NCBI GenBank assembly: GCA_949293915.1
Contig: CASFFJ010000113.1
Coordinates: 1-10,621 of the forward strand
Length of the DNA: 10,621 bases
DNA from: an uncultured Christensenella sp.
GTDB taxonomy: Bacteria; Bacillota; Clostridia; Christensenellales; UBA1242
Direction: 5' to 3'
The number at the start of each line of letters is the position of its first letter. Position 1 is the stretch's first letter. This document shows, in pieces, positions 6,835 to 10,621 of this stretch. The translations under genes were made by a program, and so were the position numbers. The notes below the pieces were generated by a model. It was given only the letters and a program-made list of their open reading frames with translations, was not told the origin of the DNA and ran no database searches.

Positions 6835-6851
6835 GCTTCTAAAATAGAAGC
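6835..6851 (+). terminator. Weak hairpin just after rplQ
   Basis: GCTTCTA (6835-6841) pairs with TAGAAGC (6845-6851) around a three-base loop, followed by TTTCT. The tail is a poor T tract, so this is a minor terminator or a 3'-end stabilising hairpin in front of the stronger one at 6874-6903. Confidence 0.45.
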
Positions 6852-6873
6852 TTTCTAACTAAATTTTATTATT

Positions 6874-6903
6874 AAAAAACTCTCTTATTTAAGAGATTTT
6901 TTT
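6874..6903 (+). terminator. Intrinsic terminator of the spc-alpha transcript
   Basis: TCTCTT (6881-6886) pairs with AAGAGA (6891-6896) around the loop ATTT. It is flanked by an A run (6874-6879) and seven Ts (6897-6903). The A run can also pair with the T run, extending the stem past one mismatch. This is the classic Rho-independent form and lies 52 bases after the rplQ stop. Confidence 0.85.
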
Positions 6904-6936
6904 ATGCTAAAAATTATTATCAAATGAACTAATGAT

Positions 6937-6963
6937 AAAAACTAGGGAATAAACTCGTTTTTT
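6937..6963 (+). terminator. Possible third terminator-like hairpin
   Basis: AAAAAC (6937-6942) can pair with GTTTTT (6957-6962) and GGG (6945-6947) with CTC (6954-6956, one G-T pair), leaving a two-base bulge and a six-base loop, with a run of six Ts at 6958-6963. Much of the stem is A-T, so it is weak. Confidence 0.3.
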
Positions 6964-6986
6964 AAATTTAATAATTAATATATTTA

Positions 6987-7014
6987 TTTTAACATAAGTT
7001 TTTTAACATAAGTT
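6987..7014. repeat. Tandem 14-base direct repeat
   Basis: The unit TTTTAACATAAGTT occurs twice with no gap (6987-7000 and 7001-7014). It lies about 60 bases upstream of the -35 element of the rpsL promoter. It could be a slippage product in AT-rich DNA or a paired protein-binding site; nothing here distinguishes these. Confidence 0.7.
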
Positions 7015-7073
7015 TTATTAAGAAATTATATCAAAAATTCATAAAAAAATATTGTTTAAAATATGCAAATGTA

Positions 7074-7102
7074 TTGACAATTTAAGTTTAATTTTGTATA
7101 AT
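7074..7102 (+). promoter_or_regulatory. Consensus sigma-A promoter of the str operon
   Basis: The -35 element is TTGACA (7074-7079), the spacer is 17 bases, and the -10 element is TATAAT (7097-7102). Both hexamers match the consensus exactly. The 30 bases upstream are nearly all A and T, compatible with an UP element, and RpoA in this window retains the UP-binding residues. Transcription should start near 7109-7111, giving a leader of about 75 bases. Such strength is expected for a ribosomal protein and elongation factor operon. Confidence 0.92.
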
Positions 7103-7110
7103 TTATTTGT

Positions 7111-7137
7111 TATAGTACAAATGCTGCTTTGTCTATA
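7111..7137 (+). promoter_or_regulatory. 5' stem-loop of the rpsL leader
   Basis: TATAG (7111-7115) pairs with CTATA (7133-7137), and ACAAA (7117-7121) with TTTGT (7128-7132), giving a ten-pair stem with a single bulged T and the loop TGCTGC. It begins at or within a few bases of the predicted transcription start, so the transcript would open with a hairpin. It could protect the 5' end or bind a regulatory ribosomal protein. Confidence 0.55.
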
Positions 7138-7138
7138 C

Positions 7139-7152
7139 TTGGCATATGCCAA
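7139..7152 (+). promoter_or_regulatory. Perfect 14-base palindrome in the rpsL leader
   Basis: TTGGCATATGCCAA is its own reverse complement. In RNA it gives a five-pair stem with loop AUAU; flanking ACTT and AAGT can extend the pairing across two bulged As. It lies between the 5' stem-loop and the Shine-Dalgarno site, inside the transcribed leader. It could be an RNA hairpin or a DNA operator downstream of the promoter. Confidence 0.55.
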
Positions 7153-7185
7153 AAGTGGTTGCAAAAATTTTTATAGGAGGAAATA

Positions 7186-7557
7186 ATGCCTACAGTTAAT
7201 CAATTGGTTAGAAAAGGTAGAAAACAAGTAGAAACTAAAAATGCTTCAGTTTTGTTAAACAAATGCCCTCAAAAGCGAGGTGTTTGTCTAACTGTTACTA
7301 CTACAACACCTAAAAAACCTAACTCTGCATTACGTAAAATTTGTAGAGTTCGTTTGTCTACTGGCAAAGAAACAACCTGCTATATTCCGGGCGAAGGTCA
7401 CAATCTTCAAGAACATAATGTTGTATTGGTTCGTGGTGGTCGTGTGCCTGACCTACCTGGTGTTAGATATCACGTTGTTCGCGGTGCATTAGATACCGCT
7501 GCTGTTCAAAAACGCAAACAAGGTAGAAGTAAATACGGCGCAAAACGCCCTAAATAA
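7186..7557 (+). CDS. rpsL: 30S ribosomal protein S12
   Basis: S12 sits at the 30S decoding centre and affects translational accuracy. The product is 123 residues, starting MPTVNQLVRKGRK, with CPQKRGVC (27-34), TTTTPKKPNSALRK (38-51), YIPGEGHNLQEHNVVLVRGGRV (66-87) and the tail RSKYGAKRPK (114-123). Lys43, the first streptomycin-associated position, is kept. Position 88, nearly always Lys in the VKDLPG motif, is Pro here (codon CCT in RVPDLPGV). Asp89, the site of beta-methylthiolation by RimO in species that have it, is kept. The ribosome site AGGAGG at 7175-7180 is five bases before the ATG. It is the first gene of the str operon. Confidence 0.98.
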   Translation: MPTVNQLVRKGRKQVETKNASVLLNKCPQKRGVCLTVTTTTPKKPNSALRKICRVRLSTGKETTCYIPGEGHNLQEHNVVLVRGGRVPDLPGVRYHVVRGALDTAAVQKRKQGRSKYGAKRPK

Positions 7558-7613
7558 ACTAATTTAATTGCATTTTATTAAGATGTAGTGGATATTAGTT
7601 TTATTTTGCAATT
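7556..7613 (+). promoter_or_regulatory. Interleaved inverted repeats in the rpsL-rpsG gap
   Basis: AAACTAAT (7556-7563) is complementary to ATTAGTTT (7594-7601), and AATTGCA (7566-7572) to TGCAATT (7607-7613). The two pairs interleave, which is the topology of an H-type pseudoknot. In E. coli, S7 represses its own synthesis by binding the rpsL-rpsG intercistronic mRNA, so a structure here is in the right place. The surrounding sequence is AT-rich and such repeats can arise by chance. Confidence 0.35.
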
Positions 7614-7638
7614 TTTTATTAAGTAAAAGGAGAAAAAT

Positions 7639-8109
7639 ATGTCAAGAAGAAATGCGGCTATAAAAAGAGAAGTGCTACCTGATCCAATGTATAATTCTGT
7701 TTTGGTTAGCAAGGTTATCAATCAAGTTATGGTTGATGGTAAGAAGGGTATCGCACAATCAATCGTATATAGTGCAATGAAGTATGCTAGCGATAAATTA
7801 AACGATGATGCGCTTAATGTTGTTGTTCAAGCAATCGAAAATATTAAACCTAAACTTGAGACAAAGGCTAGACGTGTTGGTGGAGCAAACTATCAAGTGC
7901 CTACAGATGTTAGTGCAGATAGACAACAAACTCTCGCTGTTCGTTGGTTAATTATGTTTGCTCGTAAACGTAATGAACGCGGTATGGCTAACAAGCTTGG
8001 TGCTGAAATCGTTGATGCCTATAATCAAACTGGTGGCGCAATCAAAAAGCGTGATGATATGCATAGACAAGCAGAAGCTAACAAAGCATTTGCAAGTTAT
8101 CGTTGGTAA
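7639..8109 (+). CDS. rpsG: 30S ribosomal protein S7
   Basis: S7 nucleates assembly of the 30S head, binding 16S rRNA near the E site. The product is 156 residues, the standard bacterial length. Family segments are SRRNAAIKREVLPDPMYNSVLVSKVINQVMVDGKKGIAQ at the N-terminus, RRVGGANYQVPTDVS (78-92), RWLIMFARKRNERGMANKLGAEIVDAYNQTGGAIKKRDDMHRQAEANKAFASYRW at the C-terminus. The ribosome site AAGGAG at 7627-7632 is six bases before ATG. An 81-base gap follows rpsL and a 136-base gap precedes fusA, both longer than the gaps in most of the upstream operon. Confidence 0.98.
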   Translation: MSRRNAAIKREVLPDPMYNSVLVSKVINQVMVDGKKGIAQSIVYSAMKYASDKLNDDALNVVVQAIENIKPKLETKARRVGGANYQVPTDVSADRQQTLAVRWLIMFARKRNERGMANKLGAEIVDAYNQTGGAIKKRDDMHRQAEANKAFASYRW

Positions 8110-8138
8110 TTAAAATTAAAAATTGAGATTTTTAGAAA

Positions 8139-8174
8139 AAACTAATAACATTCTGCATATTTTGTTATAAGTTT
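8139..8174 (+). promoter_or_regulatory. Stem-loop in the rpsG-fusA gap
   Basis: AAACT (8139-8143) pairs with AGTTT (8170-8174) and ATAACA (8145-8150) with TGTTAT (8163-8168), separated by one A-A mismatch, with a 12-base loop. There is no T run, so it is not an intrinsic terminator. It may be an mRNA processing or stability element between rpsG and fusA. Confidence 0.35.
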
Positions 8175-8218
8175 AGATTAAAAATCAAAAGTTACACATT
8201 ATAAAATTATTAGAAATA

Positions 8219-8240
8219 AATTTAGTCTAAATTAAAGGAG
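8219..8240 (+). promoter_or_regulatory. Palindrome abutting the fusA ribosome site
   Basis: AATTTAG (8219-8225) and CTAAATT (8227-8233) form an odd palindrome around a single T, directly next to the Shine-Dalgarno site AAAGGAG (8234-8240). With a one-base centre the RNA hairpin would have to open two inner pairs. It may be a DNA-binding site or an accident of AT-rich sequence. Confidence 0.3.
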
Positions 8241-8245
8241 ATAAA

Positions 8246-10330
8246 ATGGCAAGGCAAATACCATTAGAAAAAATTAGAAATATCGGTATTATGGCACATA
8301 TTGATACTGGTAAAACTACTACTACTGAACGTATTTTGTTCTATACAGGTATCAATCATAAACTTGGTGAAGTGCACGATGGTCAAGCGACTATGGACTG
8401 GATGGCACAAGAGCAAGAGCGTGGTATAACTATCACATCTGCTTGTACCACTTGTAAATGGAAAGATTGTAGTATCAACATTATTGATACTCCAGGACAC
8501 GTGGACTTTACAGTAGAAGTTGAGCGTTCACTTAAAGTTTTGGATGGTGCAGTGGCATTATTTAGTGCACGTGCTGGCGTTCAAGCACAATCAGAGAACG
8601 TTTGGAGACAGGCTAGTAAGTTTGGCGTTCCTCGTATGGCATTCGTAAACAAAATGGACTTAAATGATGCTAATTTCTTGAATGTTGTCAATATGATGAA
8701 ACAAGTCCTTGGAGCGAACGCTGTTCCACTTCAATTACCTATTGGTGAAGCAGAAACTTTCCGTGGTGTAGTTGATTTGGTTACTATGACTGCTTATGTG
8801 TATTATGATGATTTAGGTAATGATATTAGACAAGAAGATATTCCTGCTGATATGCGCGCTCAGTGTGAAGAATATAGAGCAAAAATGATTGAATCAATCG
8901 CAGAGACAGATGATGTGTTGCTTGAAAAATTCTTCGCTGGCGAAGAGCTTACAATAGAAGAAATTAAGCGTGGTATACGTAAGGCTACTTGCACTCTCAA
9001 AATATTCCCAGTACTTTGCGGTACTGCTCAAAAGAATAAAGGTATTCAATTATTGCTTGATGCAGTTGTTGATTATATGCCTAGTCCTATTGATGTTCCA
9101 GCAATCAAGGGTACACTTGAAGATGGTACAGTGGTAGAGCGTAACAATAGTGATGATGAACCATTTGCTGCGCTTGCATTTAAAATTGCTACTGACCCAT
9201 ATGTTGGCCGTATCACATTCATTCGTGTATATAGCGGTAAGTTGTCGGCTGGCAGTTATGTGTTGAATGCTAGCAAGGATAAAAAAGAGCGTGTTGGAAG
9301 ACTACTTCATATGCACGCAAATCATCGTACAGACATTGATGAAGTGTTGGCGGGCGATATATGTGCAGTAGTTGGTCTTAAAAATACTGGTACTGGTGAC
9401 ACTCTCTGTGATGAAAATCATCCAATCAAATTGGAAGAAATGGAATTTATGAAACCAGTTATTCAACAAGCAATTGAGCCAAAAGACAAGCAAGCACAAG
9501 AAAAACTTGGTATTGCTATATCTAAACTTATGGAAGAAGACCCAACTTTCAAATCATACACTGATGAGCAAACTGGTCAAACAATTATTGCAGGTATGGG
9601 CGAATTGCACCTTGATATTCTTGTTGATAGAATGAAACGTGAATTTGGTGTGGAAGTTACTGTCGGCAAGCCACAAGTTGCATACAAAGAAACAATCCGC
9701 CGTGCTGTTGAAGCAGAAGGTAAATATATCAAACAATCTGGTGGTCGTGGTCAATATGGTCATTGTAAGATTAAGATGGAACCATTGGAGCGTGATAAAG
9801 GTTATATTTTTGAAAATACTGTTGTCGGTGGCGCAATTCCTAAAGAGTTTATCCCACCTATTGATGCTGGTATCCAAGAGGCTAAAAAGTCTGGTATTTT
9901 AGCTGGTTACGAAACTATTGACTTTAAAGTTACTGTTTATGATGGTTCATATCACGATGTCGATTCAAGTGAAATGGCGTTCAAGATTGCCGGCTCACTT
10001 GCATTCAAAGAAGCAATGGCTAAGGCAGACCCAGTGTTACTTGAACCTATTATGAAAGTTGAAGTGACTGTTCCAGATGATTATCTTGGTACTGTTATGG
10101 GTGGTATCACTTCTCGTCGTGGTGTGCTTACTGGTACAGAAGCAAAATTCGGTAGCCAAGTAATACATGCAGAAGTTCCATTATCAGAAATGTTTGGTTA
10201 CTCAACTGACCTTAGAGGTATGACTCAAGGTCGTGGTACATTCACTATGGTTCCTGACCACTACGCTGAATGTCCAAAAAATATTTCCGACAAAATTATC
10301 GGGGATAGGAAAAAATTAGCGCAAAACTAA
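8246..10330 (+). CDS. fusA: Translation elongation factor G
   Basis: EF-G is the GTPase that drives tRNA-mRNA translocation and, with RRF, ribosome recycling. The 694-residue product has the full five-domain length. GTPase motifs are the P-loop AHIDTGKT (17-24), switch I RGITITSA (60-66), DTPGH (81-85, with catalytic His85), NKMD (135-138) and CGTA (258-261). Domain II starts near 285, domain III contains AGMGELHLDILVDRMKREF (449-467), domain IV carries SGGRGQYGHCKIKMEPL (498-514), and domain V includes SRRGVLTG (623-630) and PLSEMFGYSTDLRGMTQGRG (645-664). Two sites are unusual: Thr21 instead of Ala in the P-loop, and GTVMGG (615-620) where most EF-G proteins have GDVxGD. Placement after rpsG marks it as the housekeeping copy. 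Confidence 0.98.
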   Translation: MARQIPLEKIRNIGIMAHIDTGKTTTTERILFYTGINHKLGEVHDGQATMDWMAQEQERGITITSACTTCKWKDCSINIIDTPGHVDFTVEVERSLKVLDGAVALFSARAGVQAQSENVWRQASKFGVPRMAFVNKMDLNDANFLNVVNMMKQVLGANAVPLQLPIGEAETFRGVVDLVTMTAYVYYDDLGNDIRQEDIPADMRAQCEEYRAKMIESIAETDDVLLEKFFAGEELTIEEIKRGIRKATCTLKIFPVLCGTAQKNKGIQLLLDAVVDYMPSPIDVPAIKGTLEDGTVVERNNSDDEPFAALAFKIATDPYVGRITFIRVYSGKLSAGSYVLNASKDKKERVGRLLHMHANHRTDIDEVLAGDICAVVGLKNTGTGDTLCDENHPIKLEEMEFMKPVIQQAIEPKDKQAQEKLGIAISKLMEEDPTFKSYTDEQTGQTIIAGMGELHLDILVDRMKREFGVEVTVGKPQVAYKETIRRAVEAEGKYIKQSGGRGQYGHCKIKMEPLERDKGYIFENTVVGGAIPKEFIPPIDAGIQEAKKSGILAGYETIDFKVTVYDGSYHDVDSSEMAFKIAGSLAFKEAMAKADPVLLEPIMKVEVTVPDDYLGTVMGGITSRRGVLTGTEAKFGSQVIHAEVPLSEMFGYSTDLRGMTQGRGTFTMVPDHYAECPKNISDKIIGDRKKLAQN

Positions 10331-10350
10331 TAAAAAACATTTAATTTTGC

Positions 10351-10380
10351 TTGACTTTATTGTTTTGAATAAAGTAAAAT
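10351..10380 (+). promoter_or_regulatory. Probable promoter of tuf
   Basis: TTGACT (10351-10356), an 18-base spacer and TAAAAT (10375-10380) each match five of six consensus positions. An overlapping alternative is TTGAAT (10365-10370), 17 bases, TATAAA (10388-10393), but it would start transcription almost at the ribosome site. The promoter would let tuf be made in excess of fusA, as is common. Confidence 0.65.
10354..10375 (+). promoter_or_regulatory. Inverted repeat inside the tuf promoter spacer
   Basis: ACTTTATT (10354-10361) is complementary to AATAAAGT (10368-10375) with the loop GTTTTG. It fills the space between the -35 and -10 elements, overlapping the ends of both. It lacks a following T run. 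It could be an operator, or a hairpin at the end of the rpsL-rpsG-fusA transcript. Confidence 0.45.
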
Positions 10381-10415
10381 ATATATGTATAAAAAATTAA
10401 AGGAGATAATTAATT

Positions 10416-10621
10416 ATGGCAAAAGCTAAATTTGATAGATCTAAACCACATGTAAATATTGGTACAATTGGTCACGTTGACCATGGTAAGACAACTTTGA
10501 CAGCTGCTATCACTATGGTTTTGGCTGAAAAAGGTCTTTCTCAAAAAATGAAATATGAAGATATCGATAAGGCTCCAGAAGAGAGAGCTCGTGGTATCAC
10601 AATTAATACTGCTCACGTTGA
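10416..10621 (+). CDS. tuf: Translation elongation factor Tu (5' part, runs off the window)
   Basis: EF-Tu delivers aminoacyl-tRNA to the ribosomal A site as a GTP complex. Only the first 68 codons are present and the frame is open to the window edge. They read MAKAKFDRSKPHVNIGTIGHVDHGKTTLTAAITMVLAEKG, with the P-loop GHVDHGKT at 19-26, and then APEERARGITINTAHV, with switch I Thr62. This is the canonical N-terminus of the housekeeping factor and not of a selenocysteine-specific or other paralogue. The ribosome site AAAGGAG at 10399-10405 is ten bases before ATG. Confidence 0.97.
   Translation, partial: MAKAKFDRSKPHVNIGTIGHVDHGKTTLTAAITMVLAEKGLSQKMKYEDIDKAPEERARGITINTAHV

Larger units (their letters stand above)
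6822..7185. other. Non-coding junction between the alpha and str operons
   Basis: This 364-base AT-rich stretch holds no plausible gene. From left to right it has a hairpin at 6835-6851, a strong terminator at 6874-6903, a weak terminator-like hairpin at 6937-6963, a 14-base tandem repeat at 6987-7014, an A/T-rich run before the promoter, the consensus promoter at 7074-7102 and the structured rpsL leader. It is where transcription of the long upstream operon ends and the str operon begins. Confidence 0.9.

Noticed and set aside
8110..8245. A promoter for fusA in the rpsG-fusA gap (TATAAA at 8200-8205).
   Set aside because: No -35 element at a workable distance; the hexamer at the right spacing (ATTAAA) is poor.
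9639..9902. An 87-codon + strand frame inside fusA.
   Set aside because: It lies wholly within the conserved EF-G gene in another frame and resembles no protein family.
27..10330. Possible Mollicutes-type code with TGA read as tryptophan, suggested by AT richness and absence of TGA stops.
   Set aside because: Tryptophans in the conserved genes (for example in secY and fusA) are encoded by TGG and no in-frame TGA interrupts a conserved protein. In AT-rich genomes with the alternative code most tryptophans would be TGA.
10331..10375. An intrinsic terminator after fusA.
   Set aside because: The only hairpin (10354-10375) is followed by AAAAT and not by a T run, and it coincides with a good promoter.
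1..10621. A hidden mobile element, defence system, CRISPR array or tRNA in the gaps.
   Set aside because: All genes are housekeeping, the gaps are short, and no repeat arrays, transposase remnants, terminal repeats or tRNA-like cloverleafs were seen.

Overview
The window is a block of ribosome, secretion and transcription genes, all on the + strand, from an AT-rich bacterium. Every complete gene starts with ATG and nearly all have a purine-rich Shine-Dalgarno site. Three features point to a low-GC Firmicute of the class Clostridia: a small KOW-type RNA-binding gene between map and infA, a zinc-finger adenylate kinase, and an enlarged L17. An uncultured gut-type lineage is plausible, but this is inference; no 16S rRNA or other taxonomic marker is present. 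Tryptophan is encoded by TGG, so the standard bacterial code applies.

Layout. Positions 1-6821 hold the distal spc operon and the alpha operon: the tail of an upstream gene (probably rpmD), rplO (L15), secY, adk, map, a KOW-domain gene, infA, rpmJ (L36, 38 codons), rpsM (S13), rpsK (S11), rpsD (S4), rpoA and rplQ (L17). Most neighbours are separated by a few to about 40 bases or overlap slightly. The exception is a 118-base gap before rpsM that contains two inverted repeats. Positions 6822-7185 are a 364-base non-coding junction. It has a strong intrinsic terminator after rplQ, flanked by weaker hairpins, then an exact-consensus sigma-A promoter (TTGACA, 17 bases, TATAAT) and a leader of about 75 bases with two stem-loops. 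Positions 7186-10621 are the str operon: rpsL (S12), rpsG (S7), fusA (EF-G) and the first 68 codons of tuf (EF-Tu), with a second promoter just before tuf.

How the genes work together. The ribosomal proteins assemble the 30S and 50S subunits. IF-1, EF-G and EF-Tu drive initiation, translocation and tRNA delivery. SecY with adk and map links translation to export, nucleotide balance and N-terminal Met removal. RpoA couples the cluster to transcription.

I found no mobile element, CRISPR array, tRNA, defence system or unknown multi-gene system. The interesting signals are: the order of the two superoperons (str after alpha, the reverse of the usual str-S10-spc-alpha order); structured non-coding gaps that could be autoregulatory leaders (before rpsM, before rpsL, between rpsL and rpsG, before fusA, before tuf); and unusual residues in otherwise highly conserved proteins, above all Pro88 of S12 at the position of the streptomycin-associated lysine.
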